A stretch of DNA of 64,000 nucleotides from Glandiceps talaboti (taxonomy: Eukaryota; Hemichordata; Enteropneusta; Spengelidae). This document shows, one piece after another, positions 12,501 to 27,165 of this stretch. The translations under genes were made by a program, and so were the position numbers. The stretch lies in NCBI RefSeq assembly GCF_964340395.1, contig NC_135551.1, positions 1,131,001 through 1,195,000 of the forward strand, given 5' to 3'. The number at the start of each line of letters is the position of its first letter. The stretch's first letter is position 1. The notes under the pieces are model-generated. The model did not search any database. It saw only the letters and a list, made by a program, of their open reading frames with translations, and had not been told where the DNA came from.

Positions 12501-15500
12501 TGGTCAACTTATCACTGTTGTCTCATGTCATTGGTATACTCTAGCAATGTCTTCATTGGTCAACTTATCACTGTTGTCTCATGTCATTGGTATACTCTAG
12601 CAATGCCTCCATTGGTCAACTTATCACTGTTGTCTCATGTCATTGGTATACACTAGCAATGCCTCCATTGGTCAACTTAGCATTGTTGTCTTATGTCAAT
12701 GGTATAATCTAGCAATGCCTCCATTGGTCAACTTATCATTGTTGTCTCATGTCATTGGTATACTCTAGCAATGTCTCCATTGGTCAACTTATCATTGTTG
12801 TCTCATGTCATTGGTATACTCTAGCAATGTCTCCATTGGTCAACTTATCACTGTTGTCTCATGTCATTGGTATACTCTAGCAATACCTCCATTGGTCAAC
12901 TTATCACTGTTGTCTCATGTCATTGGTATAATCTAGCAATGCCTCCATTGGTCAACTTATCACTGTTGTCTCATGTCATTGGTATACTCTAGCAATACCT
13001 CCATTGGTCAACTTATCATTGTTGTCTCATGTCATTGGTATACTCTAGCAATGTCTCCATTGGTCAACTTATCATTGTTGTCTTATGTCATTGGTATTCT
13101 CTAGCAATGCCTCCTTTGGTCAACTTATCAATGTTGTCTCATGTCATTGGTATACTCTAGCAATGTCTCCATTGGTCAACTTATCACTGTTGTCTTATGT
13201 CATTGGTATACTCTAGCAATGTCTCCATTGGTCAACTTATCACTGTTGTCTCATGTCATTGGTATACACTAGCAATGTCTCCATTGGTCAACTTATCACT
13301 GTTGTCTCATGTCATTGGTGTACTCTAGCAATGCCTCCATTGGTCAACTTATCACTGTTGTCTCATGTCATTGGTATACTCTAGCAATGCCTCCATTGGT
13401 CAACTTATCACTGTTGTCTCATGTCATTGGTATACTCTAGCAATACCTCCATTGGTCAACTTATCACTGTTGTCTCATGTCATTGGTATACACTAGCAAT
13501 GTCTCCATTGGTCAACTTATCACTGTTGTCTTATGTCATTGGTATACTCTAGCAATACCTCCATTGATCAACTTATCATTGTTGTCTTATGTCATTGGTA
13601 TACTCTAGCAATGTCTCCATTGGTCAACTTATCACTGTTGTCTCATGTCATTGGTATAATCTAGCAATGTCTCCATTGGTCAACTTATCACTGTTGTCTT
13701 ATGTCATTGGTATACTCTAGCAATACCTCCATTGGTCAACTTATCATTCTTGTCTCATGTCATTGGTATACTCGAGCAATGTCTCCATTGGTCAACTTAT
13801 CACTGTTGTCTCATGTCATTGGTATACTCTAGCAATGTCTCCATTGGTCAACTTATCACTGTTGTCTCATGTCATTGGTATACTCTAGCAATGCCTCCTT
13901 TGGTCAACTTATCACTGTTGTCTTATGTCATTGGTATACTCTAGCAATGTCTCCATTGGTCAACTTATCACTGTTGTCTTATGTCATTGGTATACTCTAG
14001 CAATACCGCCATTAGTCAACTTATCATTGTTGTCTCATGTCATTGGTATAATCTAGCAATGTCTCCATTGGTCAACTTATCACTGTTGTCTTATGTCATT
14101 GGTATACTCTTGCAATACCTCCATTGGTCAACTTATCATTGTTGTCTTATGTCATTGGTATACTCTAGCAATACCTCCATTGGTCAACTTATCATTGTTG
14201 TCTCATGTCATTGGTATAATCTAGCAATGTCTCCATTGGTCAACTTATCATTGTTGTCTTATGGCATTGGTATACTCTAGCAATGCCTCCATTGGTCAAC
14301 TTATCACTGTTGTCTTATGTCATTGGTATACTCTAGCAATGCCTCCATTAGTCAACATATCTCTGTTGTCTCATGTCATTGGTATACTCTAGCAATGTCT
14401 CCATTGGTCAACTTATCACTGTTGTCTTATGTCATTGGTATACTCTAGCAATGCCTCCATTGGTCAACTTATCACTGTTGTCTTATGTCATTGGTATACT
14501 CTAGCAATGCCTCCATTAGTCAACGTATCTCTGTTGTCTTATGTCATTGGTATACTCTAGCAATACCTCCATTGGTCAACTTATCATTGTTGTCTTATGT
14601 CATTGGTATACTCTAGCAATGCCTCCATTGGTCAACTTATCACTGTTGTCTTATGTCATTGGTATACTCTAGCAATGCCTCCATTGGTCAACTTATCACT
14701 GTTGTCTTATGTCATTGGTATACTCTAGCAATACCTCCATTGGTCAACTTATCATTCGTGTCTCATGTCATTGGTATACTCTAACAATGCCTCCATTGGT
14801 CAACTTATCATTGTTGTCTTATGTCATTGGTATACTCAAGCAATACCTCCATTGGTCAACTTATCACTGTTGTCTCATGTCATTGGTATACTCTAGCAAT
14901 GTCTCCATTGGTCAACTTATCACTGTTGTCTCATGTCATTGGTATACACTAGCAATGCCTCCATTGGTCAACGTATCACTGTTGTCTCATGTCATTGGTA
15001 TACTCTAGCAATGTCTCCATTAGTCAACTTATCACTGTTGTCTCATGTCATTGGTATACACTAGCAATACCTCCATTGGTCAACTTATCATTGTTGTCTC
15101 ATGTCATTGGTATACTCTAGCAATGTCTCCATTGGTCAACTTATCACTGTTGTCTTATGTCATTGGTATACTCTAGCAATACCTCCATTGGTCAACTTAT
15201 CATTCTTGTCTCATGTCATTGGTATGCTCTAGCAATGCCTCCATTGGTCAACTTATCACTGTTGTCTTATGTCATTGGTATACTCTAGCAATGTCTCCAT
15301 TGGTCAACTTATCACTGTTGTCTTATGTCATTGGTATACACTAGCAATGTCTCCATTGGTCAACTTATCATTGTTGTCTTATGTCATTGGTATACTCTAG
15401 CAATACCTCCATTGGTCAACTTATCATTGTTGTCTTATGTCATTGGTATACTCTAGCAATGCCTCCATTGGTCAACTTATCACTGTTGTCTTATGTCATT

Positions 15501-18500
15501 GGTGTAACCTAGCAATGCCTCCATTGGTCAACTTATCACTGTTGTCTTATGTCATTGGTATACTCTAGCAATGCCTCCATTGGTCAACTTATCACTGTTG
15601 TCTTATGTCATTGGTATACTCTAGCAATGCCTCCATTAGTCAACGTATCTCTGTTGTCTTATGTCATTGGTATACTCTAGCAATACCTCCATTGGTCAAC
15701 TTATCATTGTTGTCTTATGTCATTGGTATACTCTAGCAATACCTCCATTGGTCAACTTATCATTGTTGTCTTATGTCATTGGTATACTCTAGCAATGTCT
15801 CCATTGGTCAACTTATCATTGTTGTCTTATGTCATTGGTATACTCTAGCAATGCCTCCATTGGTCAACTTATCATTGTTGTCTTATGTCATTGGTATACA
15901 CTAGCAATGTCTCCATTGGTCAACTTATCATTGTTGTCTTATGTCATTGGTATACTCTAGCAATGTCTCCATTGGTCAACTTATCACTGTTGTCTCATGT
16001 CATTGGTATACTCTAGCAATGCCTCCATTGGTCAACTTATCATTCTTGTCTCATGTCATTGGTATGCTCTAGCAATGCCTCCATTGGTCAACTTATCACT
16101 GTTGTCTTATGTCATTGGTATACTCTAGCAATGTCTCCATTGGTCAACTTATCACTGTTGTCTTATGTCATTGGTATACACTAGCAATGTCTCCATTGGT
16201 CAACTTATCATTGTTGTCTCATGTCATTGGTATACTCTAGCAATACCTCCATTGGTCAACTTATCATTGTTGTCTTATGTCATTGGTATACTCTAGCAAT
16301 GCCTCCATTGGTCAACTTATCACTGTTGTCTTATGTCATTGGTGTAACCTAGCAATGCCTCCATTGGTCAACTTATCACTGTTGTCTTATGTCATTGGTA
16401 TACTCTAGCAATACCTCCATTGGTCAACTTATCATTGTTGTCTTATGTCATTGGTATACTCTAGCAATACCTCCATTGGTCAACTTATCATTGTTGTCTT
16501 ATGTCATTGGTATACTCTAGCAATGTCTCCATTGGTCAACTTATCATTGTTGTCTTATGTCATTGGTATACTCTAGCAATGCCTCCATTGGTCAACTTAT
16601 CATTGTTGTCTTATGTCATTGGTATACACTAGCAATGTCTCCATTGGTCAACTTATCATTGTTGTCTTATGTCATTGGTATACTCTAGCAATGTCTCCAT
16701 TGGTCAACTTATCACTGTTGTCTCATGTCATTGGTATACTCTAGCAATGCCTCCATTGGTCAACTTATCACTGTTGTCTTATGTCATTGGTATACCCTAG
16801 CAATGCCTCCATTGGTCAACTTATCACTGTTGTCTCTTATGTCATTGGTATACTCTAGCAATGCCTTCATTGGTCAACTTATCACTGTTGTCTTATGTCA
16901 TTGGTATAATCTAGCAATGTCTCCATTGGTCAACTTATCACTGTTGTCTCATGTCATTGGTATACTCTAGCAATGTCTTCATTGGTCAACTGATCACTGT
17001 TGTCTCATGTCATTGGTATAATCTAGCAATGCCTCCATTGGTCAACTTATCATTGTTGTCTCATGTCATTGGTATACTCTAGCAATGTCTCCATTGGTCA
17101 ACTTATCACTGTTGTCTCATGTCATTGGTATACTCTAGCAATACCTCCATTGGTCAACTTATCATTGTTGTCTCATGTCATTGGTATACTCTAGCAATGT
17201 CTCCATTGGTCAACTTATCATTGTTGTCTTATGTCATTGGTATTCTCTAGCAATGCCTCCTTTGGTCAACTTATCATTGTTGTCTCATGTCATTGGTATA
17301 CTCTAGCAATATCTCCATTGGTCAACTTATCACTGTTGTCTTATGTCATTGGTATACTCTAGCAATGTCTCCATTGGTCAACTTATCACTGTTGTCTCAT
17401 GTCATTTGTATACACTAGCAATGTCTCCATTGGTCAACTTATCACTGTTGTCTCATGTCATTGGTATACTCTAGCAATACCTCCATTGGTCAAGGTATCA
17501 CTGTTGTCTCATGTCATTGGTATACTCTAACAATGCCTCCATTGTCAACTTATCACTGTTGTCTCATGTCATTGGTGTACTCTAGCAATGCCTCCATTGG
17601 TCAACTTATCACTGTTGTCTCATGTCATTGGTGTACTCTAGCAATGCCTCCATTGGTCAACTTATCACTGTTGTCTGATGTCATTGGTATACTCTAGCAA
17701 TGCCTCCATTGGTCAACTTATCATTGTTGTCTCATGTCATTGGTATACTCTAGCAATACCTCCATTGATCAACTTATCACTGTTGTCTCATGTCATTGGT
17801 ATACACTAGCAATGTCTCCATTGGTCAACTTATCATTGTTGTCTTATGTCATTGGTATATTCTAGCAATACCTCCATTGATCAACTTATCACTGTTGTCT
17901 CATGTCATTGGTATAATCTAGCAATGTCTCCATTGGTCAACTTATCACTGTTGTCTTATGTCATTGGTATACTCTAGCAATACCTCCATTGGTCAACTTA
18001 TCATTCTTGTCTCATGTCATTGGTATACTCGAGCAATGTCTCCATTGGTCAACTTATCACTGTTGTCTCATGTCATTGGTATACTCGAGCAATGTCTCCA
18101 TTGGTCAACTTATCACTGTTGTCTCATGTCATTGGTATACTCTAGCAATGTCTCCATTGGTCAACTTATCATTGTTGTCTTATGTCATTGGTATACACTA
18201 GCAATGTCTCCATTGGTCAACTTATCATTGTTGTCTTATGTCATTGGTATACTCTAGCAATGTCTCCATTGGTCAACTTATCACTGTTGTCTCATGTCAT
18301 TGGTATACTCTAGCAATGCCTCCATTGGTCAACTTATCATTCTTGTCTCATGTCATTGGTATGCTCTAGCAATGCCTCCATTGGTCAACTTATCACTGTT
18401 GTCTTATGTCATTGGTATACTCTAGCAATGTCTCCATTGGTCAACTTATCACTGTTGTCTTATGTCATTGGTATACACTAGCAATGTCTCCATTGGTCAA

Positions 18501-21500
18501 CTTATCATTGTTGTCTCATGTCATTGGTATACTCTAGCAATACCTCCATTGGTCAACTTATCATTGTTGTCTCATGTCATTGGTATACTCTAGCAATGCC
18601 TCCATTGGTCAACTTATCACTGTTGTCTTATGTCATTGGTGTAACCTAGCAATGCCTCCATTGGTCAACTTATCACTGTTGTCTTATGTCATTGGTATAC
18701 TCTAGCAATACCTCCATTGGTCAACTTATCATTCTTGTCTCATGTCATTGGTATACTCGAGCAATGTCTCCATTGGTCAACTTATCACTGTTGTCTCATG
18801 TCATTGGTATACTCGAGCAATGTCTCCATTGGTCAACTTATCACTGTTGTCTCATGTCATTGGTATACTCTAGCAATGTCTCCATTGGTCAACTTATCAT
18901 TGTTGTCTTATGTCATTGGTATACTCTAGCAATGTCTCCATTGGTCAACTTATCATTGTTGTCTTATGTCATTGGTATACTCTAGCAATGTCTCCATTGG
19001 TCAACTTATCATTGTTGTCTTATGTCATTGGTATACACTAGCAATGTCTCCATTGGTCAACTTATCATTCTTGTCTCATGTCATTGGTATGCTCTAGCAA
19101 TGCCTCCATTGGTCAACTTATCACTGTTGTCTTATGTCATTGGTATACTCTAGCAATGTCTCCATTGGTCAACTTATCACTGTTGTCTTATGTCATTGGT
19201 ATACACTAGCAATGTCTCCATTGGTCAACTTATCATTGTTGTCTCATGTCATTGGTATACTCTAGCAATACCTCCATTGGTCAACTTATCATTGTTGTCT
19301 CATGTCATTGGTATACTCTAGCAATGCCTCCATTGGTCAACTTATCACTGTTGTCTTATGTCATTGGTGTAACCTAGCAATGCCTCCATTGGTCAACTTA
19401 TCACTGTTGTCTTATGTCATTGGTATACTCTAGCAATGCCTCCATTGGTCAACTTATCACTGTTGTCTTATGTCATTGGTATACTCTAGCAATGCCTCCA
19501 TTAGTCAACGTATCTCTGTTGTCTTATGTCATTGGTATACTCTAGCAATACCTCCATTGGTCAACTTATCATTGTTGTCTTATGTCATTGGTATACTCTA
19601 GCAATACCTCCATTGGTCAACTTATCATTGTTGTCTTATGTCATTGGTATACTCTAGCAATGTCTCCATTGGTCAACTTATCATTGTTGTCTTATGTCAT
19701 TGGTATACTCTAGCAATGCCTCCATTGGTCAACTTATCATTGTTGTCTTATGTCATTGGTATACACTAGCAATGTCTCCATTGGTCAACTTATCATTGTT
19801 GTCTTATGTCATTGGTATACTCTAGCAATGTCTCCATTGGTCAACTTATCACTGTTGTCTCATGTCATTGGTATACTCTAGCAATGCCTCCATTGGTCAA
19901 CTTATCACTGTTGTCTTATGTCATTGGTATACCCTAGCAATGCCTCCATTGGTCAACTTATCACTGTTGTCTCTTATGTCATTGGTATACTCTAGCAATG
20001 CCTTCATTGGTCAACTTATCACTGTTGTCTTATGTCATTGGTATAATCTAGCAATGTCTCCTTTGGTCAACTTATCACTGTTGTCTCATGTCATTGGTAT
20101 ACTCTAGCAATGTCTTCATTGGTCAACTGATCACTGTTGTCTCATGTCATTGGTATACTCTAGCAATGCCTCCATTGGTCAACTTATCACTGTTGTCTCA
20201 TGTCATTGGTATACACTAGCAATGCCTCCATTGGTCAACTTAGCATTGTTGTCTTATGTCAATGGTATAATCTAGCAATGCCTCCATTGGTCAACTTATC
20301 ATTGTTGTCTCATGTCATTGGTATACTCTAGCAATGTCTCCATTGGTCAACTTATCACTGTTGTCTCATGTCATTGGTATACTCTAGCAATACCTCCATT
20401 GGTCAACTTATCATTGTTGTCTCATGTCATTGGTATACTCTAGCAATGTCTCCATTGGTCAACTTATCATTGTTGTCTTATGTCATTCGTATTCTCTAGC
20501 AATGCCTCCTTTGGTCAACTTATCATTGTTGTCTCATGTCATTGGTATACTCTAGCAATGTCTCCATTGGTCAACTTATCACTGTTGTCTTATGTCATTG
20601 GTATACTCTAGCAATGTCTCCATTGGTCAACTTATCACTGTTGTCTCATGTCATTGGTATACACTAGCAATGTCTCCATTGGTCAACTTATCACTGTTGT
20701 CTCATGTCATTGGTATACTCTAGCAATACCTCCATTGGTCAAGGTATCACTGTTGTCTCATGTCATTGGTATACTCTAGCAATGTCTCCATTGGTCAACT
20801 TATCACTGTTGTCTCATGTCATTGGTATACTCTAGCAATGCCTCCATTGGTCAACTTATCATTCTTGTCTCATGTCATTGGTATGCTCTAGCAATGCCTC
20901 CATTGGTCAACTTATCACTGTTGTCTTATGTCATTGGTATACTCTAGCAATGTCTCCATTGGTCAACTTATCACTGTTGTCTTATGTCATTGGTATACAC
21001 TAGCAATGTCTCCATTGGTCAACTTATCATTGTTGTCTCATGTCATTGGTATACTCTAGCAATACCTCCATTGGTCAACTTATCATTGTTGTCTCATGTC
21101 ATTGGTATACTCTAGCAATGCCTCCATTGGTCAACTTATCACTGTTGTCTTATGTCATTGGTGTAACCTAGCAATGCCTCCATTGGTCAACTTATCACTG
21201 TTGTCTTATGTCATTGGTATACTCTAGCAATGCCTCCATTGGTCAACTTATCACTGTTGTCTTATGTCATTGGTATACTCTAGCAATGCCTCCATTAGTC
21301 AACGTATCTCTGTTGTCTTATGTCATTGGTATACTCTAGCAATACCTCCATTGGTCAACTTATCATTGTTGTCTTATGTCATTGGTATACTCTAGCAATA
21401 CCTCCATTGGTCAACTTATCATTGTTGTCTTATGTCATTGGTATACTCTAGCAATGTCTCCATTGGTCAACTTATCATTGTTGTCTTATGTCATTGGTAT

Positions 21501-24500
21501 ACTCTAGCAATGCCTCCATTGGTCAACTTATCATTGTTGTCTTATGTCATTGGTATACACTAGCAATGTCTCCATTGGTCAACTTATCATTGTTGTCTTA
21601 TGTCATTGGTATACTCTAGCAATGTCTCCATTGGTCAACTTATCACTGTTGTCTCATGTCATTGGTATACTCTAGCAATGCCTCCATTGGTCAACTTATC
21701 ACTGTTGTCTTATGTCATTGGTATACCCTAGCAATGCCTCCATTGGTCAACTTATCACTGTTGTCTCTTATGTCATTGGTATACTCTAGCAATGCCTTCA
21801 TTGGTCAACTTATCACTGTTGTCTTATGTCATTGGTATAATCTAGCAATGTCTCCTTTGGTCAACTTATCACTGTTGTCTCATGTCATTGGTATACTCTA
21901 GCAATGTCTTCATTGGTCAACTGATCACTGTTGTCTCATGTCATTGGTATACTCTAGCAATGCCTCCATTGGTCAACTTATCACTGTTGTCTCATGTCAT
22001 TGGTATACACTAGCAATGCCTCCATTGGTCAACTTAGCATTGTTGTCTTATGTCAATGGTATAATCTAGCAATGCCTCCATTGGTCAACTTATCATTGTT
22101 GTCTCATGTCATTGGTATACTCTAGCAATGTCTCCATTGGTCAACTTATCACTGTTGTCTCATGTCATTGGTATACTCTAGCAATACCTCCATTGGTCAA
22201 CTTATCATTGTTGTCTCATGTCATTGGTATACTCTAGCAATGTCTCCATTGGTCAACTTATCATTGTTGTCTTATGTCATTCGTATTCTCTAGCAATGCC
22301 TCCTTTGGTCAACTTATCATTGTTGTCTCATGTCATTGGTATACTCTAGCAATGTCTCCATTGGTCAACTTATCACTGTTGTCTTATGTCATTGGTATAC
22401 TCTAGCAATGTCTCCATTGGTCAACTTATCACTGTTGTCTCATGTCATTGGTATACACTAGCAATGTCTCCATTGGTCAACTTATCACTGTTGTCTCATG
22501 TCATTGGTATACTCTAGCAATACCTCCATTGGTCAAGGTATCACTGTTGTCTCATGTCATTGGTATACTCTAACAATGCCTCCATTGTCAACTTATCACT
22601 GTTGTCTCATGTCATTGGTGTACTCTAGCAATGCCTCCATTGGTCAACTTATCACTGTTGTCTCATGTCATTGGTGTACTCTAGCAATGCCTCCATTGGT
22701 CAACTTATCACTGTTGTCTGATGTCATTGGTATACTCTAGCAATGCCTCCATTGGTCAACTTATCACTGTTGTCTCATGTCATTGGTATACTCTAGCAAT
22801 ACCTCCATTGATCAACTTATCACTGTTGTCTCATGTCATTGGTATACACTAGCAATGTCTCCATTGGTCAACTTATCATTGTTGTCTTATGTCATTGGTA
22901 TACTCTAGCAATACCTCCATTGATCAACTTATCACTGTTGTCTCATGTCATTGGTATAATCTAGCAATGTCTCCATTGGTCAACTTATCACTGTTGTCTT
23001 ATGTCATTGGTATACTCTAGCAATACCTCCATTGGTCAACTTATCATTCTTGTCTCATGTCATTGGTATACTCGAGCAATGTCTCCATTGGTCAACTTAT
23101 CACTGTTGTCTCATGTCATTGGTATACTCTAGCAATGTCTCCATTGGTCAACTTATCACTGTTGTCTCATGTCATTGGTATACTCTAGCAATGTCTCCAT
23201 TGGTCAACTTATCACTGTTGTCTTATGTCATTGGTATACTCGAGCAATGTCTTCATTGGTCAACTTATCACTGTTGTCTCATGTCATTGGTATACTCTAG
23301 CAATGCCTCCATTGGTCAACTTATCACTGTTGTCTCATGTCATTGGTATACTCTAGCAATGTCTCCATTGGTCAACTTATCACTGTTGTCTCATGTCATT
23401 GGTATACTCTAGCAATGCCTCCATTGGTCAACTTATCACTGTTGTCTTATGTCATTGGTATACTCTAGCAATACCTCCATTGGTCAACTTATCATTGTTG
23501 TCTCATGTCATTGGTATAATCTAGCAATGTCTCCATTGGTCAACTTATCACTGTTGTCTTATGTCATTGGTATACTCTTGCAATACCTCCATTGGTCAAC
23601 TTATCACTGTTGTCTTATGTCATTGGTATACTCTAGCAATACCTCCATTGGTCAACTTATCATTGTTGTCTCATGTCATTGGTATAATCTAGCAATGTCT
23701 CCATTGGTCATCTTATCATTGTTGTCTTATGGCATTGGTATACTCTAGCAATGTCTCCATTGGTCAACGTATCTCTGTTGTCTTATGTCATTGGTATACT
23801 CTAGCAATACCTCCATTGGTCAACTTATCATTGTTGTCTTATGTCATTGGTATACTCTAGCAATGCCTCCATTGGTCAACTTATCACTGTTGTCTTATGT
23901 CATTGGTGTAACCTAGCAATGCCTCCATTGGTCAACTTATCACTGTTGTCTTATGTCATTGGTATACTCTAGCAATGTCTCCATTGGTCAACTTATCTCT
24001 GTTGTCTCATGTCATTGGTGTACTCTAGCAATGCCTCCATTGGTCAACTTATCATTGTTGTCTTATGTCATTGGTATACTCTAGCAATGCCTCCATTGGT
24101 CAACTTATCACTGTTGTCTCATGTCATTGGTATACTCTAGCAATGTCTCCATTGGTCAACTTATCATTGTTGTCTTATGTCATTGGTATACTCTAGCAAT
24201 ACCTCCATTGGTCAACTTATCACTGTTGTCTTATGTCATTGGTATACTCTAGCAATGTCTCCATTGGTCAACTTATCACTGTTGTCTTATGTCAATGGTA
24301 TAATCTAGCAATACCTCCATTGGTCAACTTATCACTGTTGTCTCATGTCATTGGTATACTCTAGCAATGTCTCCATTGGTCAACTGATCACTGTTGTCTT
24401 ATGTCATTGGTATACACTAGCAATACCTCCATTGGTCAACTTATCATTGTTGTCTCATGTCATTGGTATACTCTAGCAATGTCTCCATTGGTCAACTTAT

Positions 24501-25015
24501 CACTGTTGTCTTATGTCATTGGTATACTCTAGCAATGTCTCCATTGGTCAACTTATCACTGTTGTCTTATGTTATTGGTATACACTAGCAATGTCTCCAT
24601 TGGTCAACTTATCATTGTTGTCTTATGTCATTGGTATACTCTAGCAATGCCTCCATTGGTCAACTTATCACTTTTGTCTTATGTCATTGGTATACACTAG
24701 AAATGCCTCCATTGGTCAACTTATCACTGTTGTCTTATGTCATTGGTATACTCTAGCAATGCCTCCATTGGTCAACTTATCACTGTTGTCTTATGTCATT
24801 GGTATACACTAGCAATGTCTCCATTGGTCAACTTATCAGTGTTGTCTTATGTCATTGGTATACTCTAGCAATACCTCCATTGGTCAACTTATCACTGTTG
24901 TCTCATGTCATTGGTATACTCTAGCAATGTCTCCATTGGTCAACTTATCGCTGTTGTCTTATGTCATTGGTATACTCTAGCAATACCTCCATTGGTCAAC
25001 TTATCACTGTTGTCT
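6579..25015 (+). repeat. 56-bp satellite, about 329 tandem units, with block duplications
   Basis: The unit runs CTCCATTGGTCAACTTATCA then YTGTTGTCTYATGTCATTGG then TATACTCTAGCAATRY. It contains two CATTGGT boxes 31 bp apart, plus a related CATTGTT. Units are mostly above 90% alike, and most variation sits at a few C/T or G/A positions. Larger blocks are duplicated: 7601-8460 is repeated at 8441-9300 (15 units), 9219-9686 at 10451-10918 (22 units), and parts of 16.7-18.3 kb recur near 19.9 and 21.7 kb. ORFs up to 155 aa (a peptide like SLVYSSNTSIGQL with a 56-aa period) arise because 56 is not a multiple of 3 and most units carry a TAG in one frame. They are not genes. Confidence 0.97.
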
Positions 25016-26447
25016 CATATCATACATATAAGGAATCTTAGCAAATGTGACACTTGTTACCCACTTAAATGTGTTTTACCTTTTTCCGGAACTTTATTAT
25101 CATAACTGATGATCCCAGAGTATGTTGTAATACTATGATGCCACACAAATAGTCTGCTAATTTACAATAGTAGCAACAAAAAGTTATTGATTAGTGAACA
25201 CAATTTTTAATATTTTATTGCTAATTACTTCAAAATACTTCACCTCAAGGAGTTTTCAGGAATAAATTTATTATTCTGCTTGTAGTTTTCAACAGGCGAC
25301 CTATTGATCAGAATAGCTCTGTTGTTCTTTTTATTTTTTATTTTGGTAACATATAGAAGTGGTTCAGTTGTTCAGCTCTTTGCTATGCAGTTTTGTTTTA
25401 GCGATGTAATAAAGTGGTTAGTGGTTTCATATAATGTCTCACTATAAAACACATTTTACACAGAAAGTTGGTACAATATTGTACTTTTATACGATAGTCA
25501 CCATTTTACAAAAATCTACTGTTATGAAAATTACACAAAATCTCAGAAAAATAATGACTGGGAAATGCACAAAAGAAGAAAGGATTTTTGAGGTTGGCTA
25601 TAAATAATTCCAGTGTCTTACAGCTTTAACTCTGGAAAATTTTAATGATGAATGAAATAAACTAGGGATCTAAAATAATTTTGAGTAATTCGAATTTCAA
25701 TTTTCTATCAAATTTACCAAAAACACTGTCCATAATTGTCAACAACATTCAACTTGTAGTAGACATAACATCGTCTGATATTTTAATTTAATAGTCTATG
25801 GACCTCCTTGCATGTGCAAACACACACACACACGCCGGGCGATCTCTATAGTACTACTGAACCCCAGTTCAGTTGTGCTAATAAAACTACACAAACATTT
25901 ATTCACGGTTACGAATTGATTTTCTCTCAAAAGCCATAGTTTATTACATCACGTAATTCACCGATTTTTGGGGATAAGTATTTTGTATAGAACATACCTG
26001 CAGAAGATTTACGAACCTGCTGTCCCATGATTGTCATACATGGTGACATGACATTTTTTAAGATTCTATATGACTGCAAGGACTACACTACGTTCAAATC
26101 CTATCTCTGTCAAGGATTTTACTATGTGCCTCAGCACCCAATATATCATTTGATTTGAATCCACATGTACTACAATTCTTCGTTCATGGATTTTGAAAAA
26201 AGTAGAGACAGACAGCTTTCAAATGTGACAAAAATCCAAAAATTGTGATATTTCAGGAAAATAAGTCTAAAAATGACGATAAATGCAGATACAGATGTAC
26301 AAATGTAGTTTGTTTTCATTCCAGCTGATTGTCACATGTAGTGGCTTTTCCGACAGCATCATAAGATCATGAATTAAGAGAATCGAAAAAACAACCAAAT
26401 TTGACCAAAAATGGCATTTTATTAATATCCAGCTAGTTGTGAATGAG
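25016..26447. other. AT-rich spacer with no recognised gene
   Basis: Apart from the F1 remnant at 25819-25881, nothing recognisable was found. No ORF over about 60 aa looks coding. Confidence 0.5.
25819..25881 (+). mobile_element. F1 3' end remnant
   Basis: An AC microsatellite is followed by GCCGGGCGATC, the terminal hairpin (one arm TAGTACTACTGAAC) and GTTCAGTTGTGCTAA, with CTAA at 25878-25881 followed by T. Nothing of the F1 body precedes it, so only the last 60 or so bases survive. Confidence 0.75.
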
Positions 26448-27165
26448 GATGTCGTGCATTACCACATCGGAAATTTTGACATGGCGATTTTGCCACCAAT
26501 ATTGATCATACAAAATCAAAACTCCATAAATGAACCACAAAGTACTTTCCCTTTCAAAATGGGGTAATTTTAGAATGAGTATTAACGTTTTTTATTGACA
26601 ACTGACTCAAAAATCGTCCCCTCCAGCGATCGACCACATACTTTCAGGCAAGGCATGATTTGATCAAATTCGCGAAAGCATATACCGGAATGAACCACTA
26701 TGTCGAAGGGGTGCAGAATTTGGATTTGAAGTTTACAACCCAGTGTTTCGAACAAACACATGCCATTTGGGCGCACAATGCGTACCACATATTACATTGC
26801 TTGTTTGACGTCAATAGTGTCTTTTGAAAAGTGGCAGTTTCTTTATTGTCTCGTTGACTGATTTCCACTATGGCGTCGGTCACAATGCTCATTAACATAT
26901 TAATTTTTTTTTTAATTACAAAAAAAAATATAGTGCCAATGGCCTTGTAGCACAACTGTACAGTTTTTAAAAATGTTTTCCCATATGCTGATCCATGCTA
27001 GGTATAGGAATTCATTTGCTGAATGATTATCCATACATTCATTTGTCTATTTATCCCTGTTATCTTTGCAATATATGTGATCACTTGGTTGTTGCTATGG
27101 GCGTGGTCTTGTTGCTAGGCACATTTGTATACATTTTTTGAATGTGTCTGTTATCTTTGCAAAAT

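Noticed and set aside
9219-24000. Many ORFs of 60-155 aa with MSLVYSSN...IGQL peptides
   Set aside because: They repeat with the 56-bp satellite and exist only where a unit has lost its usual TAG. Frame shifts with each unit, with no start context or codon signal.
6579-25015. CRISPR-like regular repeat array
   Set aside because: Units are contiguous with no unique spacers, there are no cas genes, and the context is eukaryotic.
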